Under the pieces are notes generated by a model, which did no database searches, had not been told where the DNA came from, and worked only from the letters and a program-made list of their open reading frames with translations. Shown here piece after piece: positions 11,301-20,953 of a stretch of DNA of 64,000 nt (position 1 is its first letter; each line of letters opens with the position of its first letter). Position numbers and translations under genes: made by a program. Source of the DNA: Tubulanus polymorphus (taxonomy: Eukaryota > Nemertea > Palaeonemertea > Tubulaniformes > Tubulanidae); the NCBI RefSeq assembly GCF_964204645.1, contig NC_134034.1:4370072-4434071 (forward strand), given 5' to 3'.

Positions 11301-14300
11301 AATGGAGGAGGGGTTTCTCGGCTGACGGAGTGCTTTATCGGCAACCCCGTTCCGTTCGGTCTGTTTTGGATTTCGGAACAATGTTTCATAATCTATTGCA
11401 ACAAAAACTTTCAATAAACCTTAAATTTTCGGCGCTTCTTCTAGGCATCAAATTATTTACTTTTGATTAAGTCTTGTTTTTCAGTTTGTATCGTCACCGA
11501 GGATTTTGCAAATATGCAAGAAAGAGTCGAATATTTTTCGTCCACGATCGCGCGAGTTCAAGGTCAGCGAACGAATGCGACGAAACCGTCTATCGATGTT
11601 ACATTCGTCGATGTCCGACCAGAGATCAGCACAGGCGTCGGTCTCAATGAGAAATGTGAGTATCATATTGATATTTTATGGAACTGTGGAGCAGTGTGGC
11701 TTAGTGGTAGAGTGCTCGCCCCCCCCCCCCCCCCAATCGGGAGGTTGTGTGTTCGAACCCCGGCTGTGCTGTAGTGTCCTTAGGCACGGCATTAATTCAC
11801 AATTGCTACTGGCTGGCGACGCCTTGATCGCTCTGCAGCGTATCGGTGTTTCATCTCCCCAGGGAGAGTAAGAATGTACTGGATTGGTAACAGAAGCTGG
11901 GTAATAATTGAGTGACAGCGCTTTGAGCATTCTTTGGAAAGGCGCTATACAAGCACTAATTATTATTATTATTATTATGGAATTGTTCCACCGCTAACAG
12001 TGTGCGGGTAGGCAACACTTTGAAGGCCGTGATCCCGTCGCGAGGTACAATGATCAATCCGATAAGGTTAGTGTAGGCAAACCATGATCCAAACGACGTA
12101 AATCCAGCAAGATTGAGGTGAATAAAAATCAAAATGCCGTACCGTCGACCACAATTGTAGCAAGTGAGGTCTTCAATGGGATCCACCAGGTGTCGCTAGT
12201 GGTTGCTCGGTACAACACGCTTTTCCATTGAATTGACATGTTTCATTAGTAAATCAGTTTTCAGCGCAATCTGTTCCATACACTGAGTGGAAAATCTCAT
12301 ATCTGTTCGAGACTTGGTTCATAATGTTTGGCGAATAAGTAGGCCTCGAAATCCAGTTCAAATGTGATCAACGAAGAAACAATCGCAATGATAATAACAA
12401 TCATTAACGTCGATGATAATGCTAATGATAATTTATTGATCCATTATAAGATATGCTCATCGACTAAAAATGCTTCAAATGAAGGAAACTGAAGGTTAAA
12501 AACTTGATTTAAAAACATTTAGTCGGAATACTACAGCATTGCAGAGTATATTCGTGCACAATACAAGAAGGCTCTATGCTCGCGCTTCAGACTAAATTAA
12601 CACACAAGCATTACTAGCACGGGTTTCATGGGTTATATCTTAAAACTCTAGTGGGTGACGTCCGTCGGACAGTTGACTCTTAATACGACAGCGCATTAAT
12701 TTCTTAAGATCATTTTCATTGCATATATCGCGTGCTATATGGTGGGCACCGGGGCACGTGCTCCCGCTGGAAGTATGGGGACAAATTATGGAACAATCTT
12801 TGAAGTGCATTGCGTCTTGAGAAGCAAGGGTTCTCACGTTGGATTCAATGCTTTCAAATACTATCTTTTGAATGAACAGAGAACGAAATTCTACGAAGAA
12901 CTATGATAGAGCAAGTGTAGCCTATTCATCAAAATTCTCATTATGATCGCATTCAATAGATTACTAAGCTACGTATACACCATTATAATAAATGTTATTT
13001 TGTTCGATAAACACTGAACTTGAATAAATACGTGGGTTCTGAAAAATTAATAACATCAATAACGCGAATTTTCTGAACGCGCAATGCACAGTGTGACGTC
13101 ATACTGAATATAAAGTGCGCTGTACACACATTTTCGATTAAGCTTTATCGTTTTCTTGCTACTCGATGTCAACTGAATTCATGATTAAACATTCGTATTA
13201 TCTATTTCGATCAGACCTTTAATCATTTTGATATAATCAAGATATGACACTATTTTTACCTTCAATCGGCGCAGTACAGCGCAGTAACCGGCGAGGATCA
13301 AAATGCTTCTGAAAATTCGTCTAGCGGGATTGCGATCTAATAGGGGACCCCTTATTAGCTGAACTGGATCATGGGCCCTACTTCATTAACGCCCGTCCCC
13401 CTCAATTGAACTCCTAGGTCCACCCATGGGAATCTCAGATGGATCAAAACAATCTCCAGATTCTTGATTCATCGGAACAGATTTTGCAACATTATTTGGT
13501 GGTGAAACAAACCACGTATTTTCAGATAAATCAACTTTTGGTTTTTTCAGTGGAAACGATACTGCAAGCAAACTACGACGCCGCGATCGGACCGCCGGTA
13601 GATTATTTTCAAAGATACGTAGGAACGGAATATTTCGTTGTGGGGACCGGACTTCAAGCTAAAGCATGTCCGTCGAACGATAGATTACATAACGTTCCGC
13701 CGAATTTGGACCAGGCGATGAGTCTTGTTTTCCGCTTCATTAAATCTTCAGAGGAGACACTTTGTCATCGTTTCATTATCATCACACACAATACAGGTAA
13801 GGCTTAACAACAATGATAACTCGTTTTTTTCATATTCGGCCGGGTCGTTTTGTAAAGTACGATGAAATTTGTAATCAGTTCATTTCTATAGCTGCCGGGT
13901 CTAGTTATGGTATTACTCAAATAAAATTGATCCTGATTTTAAAGAAAGTTATGTACATGATCAAAGACGGTCAGCTTTTAAACTTAGCAGAAAGGAAAAA
14001 CAATGTATCAAAATAGAATCACATGAACAAAAAGCCACCGATAGACGCGCGTCAAAAATGTATCGAAAGGCTGAAATAACTATAAGGACTGTTATTGTTC
14101 TCCATTTGCTGGGATTTCAAAGGGGCTGCAGTCACTGTTTAGTGTGTGACACCTTGGCAAAACTTTTGATCCTCCAAAAATACAGCTAATTGAAGCTTAA
14201 TTTTGGTGTAATTTCCTTCACATAAGCTCAATATATTTCCCAAGCTGTTATCAGCATTGATGGAATATTGAAATCTACTAAGGTAGGTGCAGCAGATATT

Positions 14301-17300
14301 TTAGGAGTTACTGATTCATAGAGGGGTGGATGTAAAAAAACCGGTGGCCGCCCCACTGAAACCTGTTGTGGAGAACAATGACTGTATCATAAGAGTGTAT
14401 AGATCATAATAAAACGGATGGATGGCGGCTTCATTTTCCAGGTGAGCTCCACGATTTTCTTCGCGCGTTCAGGTCGTACTCGCAGCGGTTTAGCGGCTAT
14501 GAGAGGCTCTGTTTCAGACATTACCCGTTCGTAACGGGCTGGCGGAAAGCGGATAGTACGTATGGATTTATCGAATCGGGAACGACCGATCAAATGAGGA
14601 CGGCACGGAATCTGGGCATATCGCATATCGTTGTGTTTTCGAGAACGCCAAGCGCGTATCATCCGTTCGTCGCGGTAAATATAATGAGATTTAAGAGGTT
14701 GTGCTTTACGCGAACTATCATTCATCGTTCAAAGCCAAACCACGATTTAACGATTTAAGTCTGTGAACGTTGTCAATGTAGGTGCTATTTAATATATTTC
14801 AGGCAACTATGTTTGACATGAACTCATATCTTTATCGCTGGCTTTATCTGACGTATGTGAGTATTGCTTTTCGTACATAATGAGAACTATTCGATTTACA
14901 TTAGGTTGATGCCTCTCAAAATATCACTTGGATGATTTATTATGCCAATAAGTTATGCATCCTCATCGGCATCAAGCATGTTTTATGACGCTTTTGACTG
15001 CAGGCGTAAAGTGATTCAAAAGCGCCAGCATAAACACATCTGGTCGAATAACGACTATTCGATGCGAAGCCATTACCGGTACATGTATTTTAGGCCATTT
15101 TGAATTACTCGAATGAATGCAATTTTTCTGGGAATAATGGATGTCAAACAGAGAAAAATATTGAAATATATTTTCACATTTTCATTTAGAGCCACATATT
15201 TTACATTATCCCCGGCAGGGATTCGAACCTGATTGCATTGAGACTTGCCAGGGTACGAAACCCTTCCATTCCTTGTCATTATTAGCCAATCAGATAACCC
15301 ATTTTATTTTTGCCCGGGTTTTCCGTTTTTAGTTCTTCCGTAAAAATTTCCTCGGTGATTATACAACGAGCAATCTATTGGTGCTGCAGGTTTTCGTGCG
15401 GCAAACCTGCGCACCTGGTCTAGTGTGGCAAGGTTCCGTACCGTGGTGAGTCTCGATGCAATCAGGTTCGAATCCCTGCCAAGGGGCATTAAATTATGTG
15501 CCTGTGAGTAATACAATAATAAGTAATTTGAAAACAAGTTTTGATAATTTTTTCCCTTTGCTCTTCGACTTTTCCCTGTATCATGTTCTTCAAGTAATTG
15601 GTAAAAACACATAATGCTTTTCATTACTTCCGATGGCGTAATCAGCATCACAAACCATGTTTCGTTTTTTACATTAATTACTTATATGCGTTATTCAAGG
15701 GGCTGCGAATCTAGGTGCACTGCGTCATCGGTATAGGTGTTTCAAAGTAAATGTGAATGAATATTAATATTGGCGTTTATCTTGCAATCAAATATCTTTT
15801 TATATTCAAATATGTTTTACGCCTTTTTAACGATTAATTTATTAGCTATCAGTGTATTGTGTGCTTGTTTGTGCAGTACGTCATCAATGGGGCTAGACTG
15901 GATGTCGGTCAATTCAATTCAATTGATATATTCAAATTATTTTATTCATTGTGGATACGATGTATTATCAAGCAATAGGTATACGTTAATTTCCAATGCT
16001 TCACTAAAATTTAAGTTGGCTTTCTTATTTCTTTCTCAGGAGAACGTACCGTACGATATTTTCGCCAGGGGCAAAATCTCCCAAACGAATGCATCGCTGT
16101 CATTCCTCGATATGTTCAATGGAAATCTAGTAAACACGTATAACCTGACCAGATTATCAACAGACCACAAGAGTCGTGATTATGGATTGTTCGATACGCT
16201 TCTTACTTTGAATAAATTTGCCGAGCGACAAATTGAAAGAAGATCGGAACAGTTTTTTGTAAGTGAGGGGTTCACTATCGTCATTTATATATCACTATAT
16301 ATCATATACCTATCGACAAAACATAACGAGTTAACTTTATCTTCATTGACAACCTTCTTATTCTCAATGACTTCAATAATTCAGTGAATTTATGATCAGA
16401 TACCAACGACGAACTTCTCATTCCCAATATCTTCAATGATTCAGTGAAATGATAATTACGTAATGTAGTTACTATTGAAAGCCTTCTCATCTACAGTAAC
16501 TTCAACACTTCAGTAGATTTTATAATGGGTAACTGATTTTCAATTTGATTCGATTCTAGGATTCGAAAGTCGAAGTTGATGGTTTAAGCGGTCGTTTCAA
16601 CTTCTCGCTGAAGATATGTCGTGAGGCGCCCGCCGTTCAAGTTTGTGAGACGAACGCGGATAGAAATAGAACTCGGTGTAAAATGACTGGGTTAAAGGTA
16701 AGAAAAGCTTTTTGGCCAGTGTCAGCAGCAGTTGCCGATGGAAAGTTTGGTTAAAGCGAGAATTTCCTTTGACCAACGTAACCTTCTTTTCGTTTACGAA
16801 ATACAAGTTTCTCATGTTATCAGCTTCAACGACTCTCGAATTCAGATAGATATCGTTGTTTTCAGTCACGCGGTACTGTATCCACCTGTCGTCCGCTCGT
16901 CCAAGCAGGTTTCCGTGCCCTATCCCTTAAACCGTTGAAGTTATATTCCTAAAATTGGACCATATATGCGTTGCTCTAAGTTTGCGTGCTGTAGGTCAAT
17001 AGTCAAGGTCACTGTAGTGTAGATTATCTAAATCATTTTTCATATCTGGGTTTTAACTCATAAACGGTTCGAGTAAACTACGGGGGATTTGATGGATGGG
17101 CTACCCTAGGGACAGTGGATAACCGATAAAGTATTGAATACTGTCAACGTCACAAGAAGCCAATTCTATTGACATACATCGTTGTCTTTTAATTTTTAGT
17201 TCACGGATTGGAAGAAACTCGACAAAGGAAAACCGATTAGTCCTATTCCAGGTCCGGGCGTGAAAGTATATACTGGTAACATGGGCCGGATTATCTTAAG

Positions 17301-18935
17301 ACTGGTCAGTAAAAGTCTCATGGTCGAGTGACGCAGTTTTCTTCAAACCAGTTGCAATAAGACGATTTCCAAGCCGTGCCGTATTATACGTACATGTAGT
17401 TCATTTACATATTATCTATTCGAATAGGAGCCCCCCTTCTTTATGAAATCGAAAGATGGAAACCTCACGGGATTGTTTTACGATTTACTCGAAATGTACC
17501 GCAACGAAATTAACGTCGAATTTAAATACGTTCCATTCGCACTAAGTACGGATATTTTGAATCAATTTAAAAGCTATGTGAGTATTACTCTGGCATCATC
17601 ACATCTAGTTATTCAATTCGCTATCTGACACGAGAACGTGGTAAGTAAAAGATTTCAATTTTCTTCAGGGAGAAATATCGGCTGGCGGATTTTCCATCGA
17701 CCTTGGACGGGAGACCAACGACATCGATTTCAGCGACCCGATCTACCCGGCGTCACTACATTTAGTATCGAAGCTGCCCGGAGTTGAGAAGAATCGCTGG
17801 CAATTTCTGAAACCGTTCGTCAACACTTTATGGGTGGTCGTTCTGGCGACTACATTCATCATTAGTATATTGCTGTCGTTGTTGACGTTTATAGACTACA
17901 CAACCGACACGATCTCGTTGGTGGACAGTTTCTACTTCACAGTGGCTCGACTGAGTAGCGGCAGTTCGGAGACTAATCCTAACGCCATTCCCAGTAGGAT
18001 CCTCGTCGCCGTTGTAATGTTTTTCGGTCTCGCCCTATCCGCTGCATATACGGCCAATATGACGGCGTTTCTTCGCCTGAGAGCCGATGCAAAAACGATT
18101 ACAGATCTGAACGAATTGGTCGAAAGAGGCGAGGGGAATTTCGGCGTAATTGGTAATTCCGAAGTCCAGAAAATATTGTCGAAAGCTCGGAAATTCCCTG
18201 ATATTATGGTATGGAACACTATACGCCGAACAGGTAACGTCCTGCCGGATTTAGAAATCGCCGTTGAAAGGATCGTCAACGACAGTTTCATATTGCTAAC
18301 CGATACGTTGACGGCGCGATACGCGGTAGCGCAAAGATGTGATTTAATCGAGCACGGACTGAAGCAGTTGTACGGATTACGATTCGCGCTCGCTTTGCCA
18401 GAGGGCGCTATGGTCAAACGTCCGATCAACGCGATGATTGCTAGCATAAGGGAAAGCGGCAAGCAGAAAGAAGTGGAAGATAAGTAAGCTTTGGTCACGA
18501 TCACACGGATACGATTAAACAGACGTGTAAGGCGTCGTACGTGTCTCAACACGGGGCAGATGTATAGTAGTATTGTAAAACTATGTTCTTGATTACGCAA
18601 AAGAAATTAGTTTTGGGACAGTCATCAAAATCTATTTTCCGTATCGTAAATGATGTTTCGACTTTGAATTTCGATGTTTGCTCTTTTTTTTCAGGTACAC
18701 CACGCGTCAGTTTAAATGTGACTATCGCGACGGGTGGTCAAGCGAAATATCTGAGACTGAACCGCTGACGTTTTTTGAAATGTCTGGTGTATTTTTCACA
18801 TTGATTATCGGACTAGCCGTTGCGTCATTTGTAGCGCTTGTAGAACATCTGGTACTCATCTACAGAAGAGCAAAATTGCAGGAAAATGGCGGCGGTGATC
18901 AGGGTCACGTATCACCAGGATCTGTACCTCTTTAG
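5345..18935 (+). CDS. Ionotropic glutamate receptor-like channel, 11 coding exons
   Basis: Exons: 5345-5435, 11485-11655, 13551-13796, 14442-14674, 14803-14856, 16040-16258, 16560-16697, 17200-17304, 17428-17577, 17669-18483, 18695-18935. All have AG/GT borders and compatible phases, giving 2463 bases (820 residues). Exon 1 encodes a signal peptide (start ATG 5345, VALFSSGFLMTAISA). Exons 2-7 form a divergent amino-terminal domain. The S1 ligand-binding half starts at about residue 412 (LEPPFFMKSKDGNLTGLFYDL), with a binding-type Arg in IDLGRETNDIDFSDP. M1 is at about 526-548, then the pore loop, and M3 holds SAAYTANMTAFLR, the counterpart of the family SYTANLAAF signature. S2 follows, and M4 at about 771-795. 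The product should be a ligand-gated cation channel at the cell membrane. The pore position usually Q/R reads as Ser here. Whether it is a kainate/AMPA-like or IR-like receptor is unsettled. Confidence 0.85.
6021..6479. repeat. 8-bp minisatellite, GACTGGAT-type, about 57 units
   Basis: The tract is built of octamers of the form GACYGGNN (GACTGGAT, GACTGGTT, GACTGGAC, GACCGGCC). A higher-order pattern alternates GATGACTG with GACGACCGGCC. Since 8 is not a multiple of 3, every frame gives an 8-residue periodic product, which explains the long Ser/Pro/Val/Gln frames on the minus strand; these are not genes. The tract lies in intron 1 of the glutamate receptor gene. The same octamer recurs at 9802-9850 and, inverted, at 10340-10497. 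Confidence 0.9.
6586..8052 (+). pseudogene. PIF/Harbinger (HARBI1-like) transposase, two in-frame stops
   Basis: Three exons are readable: about 6586-6854, 6948-7144 and 7310-8052, with GT..AG borders and fitting phases. Exon 1 ends FNTLEFKMRFR, leading into exon 2 (MMPTAFEKLMEDLGPRI), the usual Harbinger N-terminus; a helix-turn-helix-like stretch (VADAFAVCEATVFNIV) follows. Exon 3 carries the DDE_Tnp_4 core with all three acidic residues: Asp in IGAVDGTHIPI, Asp in LLGDSAYEL and Glu in MIENTFDILKGRFRRL. Intact copies cut and paste the element with a Myb-like partner. In-frame stops at 7078-7080 (TAA) and 7336-7338 (TAG) break this copy, though the catalytic exon remains open. It lies inside intron 1 of the glutamate receptor gene. 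The partner gene is convergent at 8858-9485. Confidence 0.85.
8389..8563. mobile_element. Tc1/mariner-like MITE with TA duplication
   Basis: The left end CTGTCAACCCCCAATATACC and the reverse complement of the right end CAGTCCACCCCCGATATACT match over about 25 bases. Both ends are flanked by TA (8387-8388, 8564-8565). The CAGT start and TA target fit non-autonomous Tc1/mariner elements. It has no coding capacity and sits between the two Harbinger genes. Confidence 0.65.
8858..9485 (-). pseudogene. Myb/SANT-like DNA-binding partner protein of Harbinger
   Basis: On the minus strand an exon begins after an AG acceptor at about 9486 and runs to the stop at 8858. It starts in a Myb/SANT-like helix (ILKLIDLHKDYAEK), loses frame near 9392-9402 in a T-rich run, and resumes with KNKWKNLMKKYRKTVDHNNK, then an acidic/Ser linker and a C-terminal coiled coil (LENEKLEVERKKISVFEKLL). 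This is the usual second gene of Harbinger elements, which helps carry the transposase to the nucleus and to the DNA ends. Its convergent position relative to the transposase at 6586-8052 supports one element. The upstream exon was not identified. Confidence 0.75.
9590..9652. repeat. Three 21-bp tandem units
   Basis: CGAGGACTGCTG followed by a variable AAGGGAGGT-like part repeats at 9590, 9611 and 9632. Confidence 0.8.
9802..9850. repeat. Short array of the 8-bp minisatellite
   Basis: A few diverged octamers (GACTGGGT, GACTGGTC) lie in the same orientation as the array at 6021-6479, immediately upstream of the Merlin-like frame. Confidence 0.7.
9880..10330 (+). pseudogene. Merlin/IS1595-like transposase fragment
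   Basis: The open frame to 10287 includes a zinc-ribbon remnant with paired cysteines (CHCIYCSC, then WVCGICASKQSVRKGSFF). The stretch up to RKGSFFSKSNVTLQNLVMI matches the start of IS1595/ISXO2-type (Merlin) transposases, where C..C and GSFF precede a helical region, and GLKTIMEWYHRLQGVL fits the next helix. A frame change near 10260-10287 leads to GGEIEDNVIEI, which resembles the family's GG...VEIDE segment that opens the DDE core. The frame then enters the inverted minisatellite at 10340, so the catalytic core is missing. The frame also extends upstream to 9811 into minisatellite sequence; ATG 9880 (MESSRPVAPGV) is the likelier start. Merlin assignment is by pattern only. Confidence 0.55.
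10340..10497. repeat. 8-bp minisatellite in inverted orientation, about 20 units
   Basis: Octamers CCAGTCNN (CCAGTCAT, CCAGTCGG, CCGGTCGC) are the reverse complement of the units at 6021-6479 and 9802-9850. The array interrupts or truncates the Merlin-like transposase frame. Confidence 0.9.
11688..11974 (+). mobile_element. tRNA-derived SINE with (ATT)n tail
   Basis: The head has a pol III A box (TGGCTTAGTGGTAGAGTGC) and B box (GTTCGAACCCC), most like tRNA-Gly, interrupted by a C17 run. A conserved-looking body (TTAGGCACGGCATTAATTCA) follows, then the LINE-type 3' end (AAAGGCGCTATACAAGC) and an ATT-repeat tail. Target duplications TTATGGAACTGT (11676-11687) and TTATGGAATTGT (11975-11986) differ at one base. 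It sits 32 bases after the exon 2 donor of the glutamate receptor gene. It is not a functional tRNA gene, because the acceptor and anticodon arms do not pair. Confidence 0.85.
15186..15268 (-). repeat. tRNA-like short repeat, copy A
   Basis: Read on the minus strand it has GGTTTCGTACCCTGGCAAGT, then AATGCAATCAGGTTCGAATC and CCTGCC, containing a B-box-like GGTTCGAATCC. It is the inverse of copy B at 15417-15510, with about 150 bases between. A third copy lies at 33452-33530. Confidence 0.6.
15417..15510 (+). repeat. tRNA-like short repeat, copy B
   Basis: GGTTCCGTACCGTGGTGAGT followed by ATGCAATCAGGTTCGAATCC and CTGCC closely matches copy A in inverse orientation. The B-box-like GGTTCGAATCC suggests a tRNA-derived SINE family. 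It lies in intron 5 of the glutamate receptor gene. Confidence 0.6.
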
Positions 18936-20953
18936 AAGGTAGTTTATCTATTAGACAGGAATATCGATTGTATTCTCTGTATACGAGTGTCATGGAATAA
19001 GTCTTTGATTAATTGTAACTATGTTCTATGGAACGAACAAAGAGCTGCAATCTTCCTTTTCATTTTTTAAACATCGTTATAGAGCGTGGAAGATGTATTT
19101 CGATCGGAACCGTTCGGTTTACTGCATGCCCGAGGCTGAGGACCTGGATGTGCTGACTACATCGCTCAGATGCTGAAACATAGCGGCTTGGTGCAGTAAA
19201 TGAGTTTCACCCAGTCCCACAGTAGTTGTGAGTTGAGATAAAGCCAGCGTTTGAAACCAACCGAAATTAAATGTCTGACTCTGGATAAAGATTGAAGGCT
19301 TGTAAAGTATTCTACGTCGGAATTCCGTCTGTTCATTGTCATGGCATGCAATGGTTCATGGCATGCATACGTGAGCTACCTTCGCTCTGCGACTATAACC
19401 ACTGAGACAAGGTCGTACATGCACGGGAACAGTGTCGAACTTGTAGAGCAAAAAATCCTTTATAGATACCATTTCTTAATGAGGTGAACTTTATTTTTCC
19501 TAATTTAAGAACATTTATCACTGGGGCTTGTAACCTGAATTTTATTTCCTTGCTGTCGATAATCTCACTAAAATGGCGCTAAATTTGAACTGCGAATAAA
19601 CTCAAAATATCACGGAAATAACTTGCAGGTTTCAAGCACCTGTGCATATATTAATGTTTTTACAGCACAAGACCCAAAGATCTTAAGGAAGCTAGCAGTA
19701 TTTAGAAAAGGGCACATAGCCTCATCTAGCCATTCTGTGCACTGTTGTGACGCGGCGTTCTTCTCATAGTTGGTGTGTGACTACTTTCTCCACCAATGGT
19801 GTTGACTGGCTTATTTGGGTTTTCCTCAGCTTTCTCCTCTCTCAAGTTAATAGAACATAAGTTATAACAAGTCTTCTAATACGACTGCACTGCTTCTTTA
19901 TTTTATTCTTATTGTTACATTCTTTTTCTTTCTCTTCTTAACTCTTTTGTACTCTCCCTGAAGCAACAATCTAAGACTTATATGCTAATATGTACATTTC
20001 TCACATTCCTAAACTATTACCTCACCCACTTCTCCAATCTAATATAACCCTATTTGGTATGTCCAATCCTTGCTACTTCCATTTTACTCCCTCCTGAACT
20101 ACGCTAACCATCGATTATTAGTCCTTTTATTTTAAATATTGCAACTAATGCAGTTCTATCTTTTTCCCACCTTGTAATGTGATCCATTTGCCTCCAGTGT
20201 GCGCACCAGCACACATCTAGTGTGCACTATCGCGTGCACACTGCGCACACTACCTTTTCCCATGCACATAAAACCCTAAAACTGTTGCCTCTTCAGCACA
20301 CACGTCCTAATTGCGTATATAATAATTATATATAATGATTATATGAAAGAAATAACTGTTACTGTATATTGTAAATATGGCTGGAATAACTGTATTTGTA
20401 TAGCTGTAAACTGTTTATTTTTTGTATCTGTGCTCCAAAAAATGTATAATTTCTGGCGCAATAAATTCAAATCTGAATCTGAGCTAAAGGAAGGACAAGC
20501 AAATATGCCCGATGACCCATCGCGGCCTTCACTAGCAAAAGGCAATATACATAAATTATTGTAAACTTTAAACGAATATGCCAACACCCAGGTAGAATTA
20601 CTATACGCCTCATTTTAATTAATCTCATCAATCCAAGTACTTCATTATATTGATAACAGTAAAACGCACTCGTCACTGAAATCCTAATGATTCATATCGT
20701 TCATTGTTTATTGTTTACTAGTAATGATATCGGATATGATGATTAAATACTTGTCGCTGATTGGTCGCCAATTAAAACCAAGTATATACAGGTTGATTTT
20801 AATACCGGTGTTGCATGTATTTACTGTTTAATCGGGGACGAACTCGACGAAACTGACGAGACGTATCTTTTGCTGCGCAGGAGAACCCGTTTGTGACGAG
20901 AGAATTTCCCGATCAGGAAGCTACACCACGGGCGTCACGGGGTGCTAATAGAA
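18936..20953. other. Intergenic stretch after the glutamate receptor gene
   Basis: This stretch holds the 3' untranslated region of the receptor gene and intergenic sequence. A repeat shared with 30540-30608 lies inverted at 19552-19622. A GTGTGC/GCACAC-rich palindromic patch lies at about 20198-20255 (GTGCGCACC, GTGTGCAC, GTGCACAC). On the minus strand near 19365-19425 there is a weak A-box-like TCAGTGGTTATAGTCGC. No protein gene is seen. Confidence 0.5.
19552..19622 (-). repeat. Dispersed repeat, copy 1
   Basis: Read on the minus strand: TTTCCGTGATATTTTGAGTT, then TATTCGCAGTTCAAATTTAG and CGCCATTTT. It matches 30540-30608 on the plus strand with few differences over about 65 bases. The parent element is unknown. 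Confidence 0.65.

Noticed and set aside
11688-11765. Functional tRNA-Gly gene
   Set aside because: It has A and B boxes, but a C17 run replaces the anticodon arm, the stems do not pair, and it continues into a SINE body with target duplications.
14387-14725. 112-codon minus-strand frame
   Set aside because: It is antisense to exon 4 of the glutamate receptor gene (14442-14674), which fits the exon phases exactly.
17932-18600. 222-codon minus-strand frame
   Set aside because: It is antisense to the channel exon of the glutamate receptor gene, whose plus-strand frame has clear motifs and splice borders.
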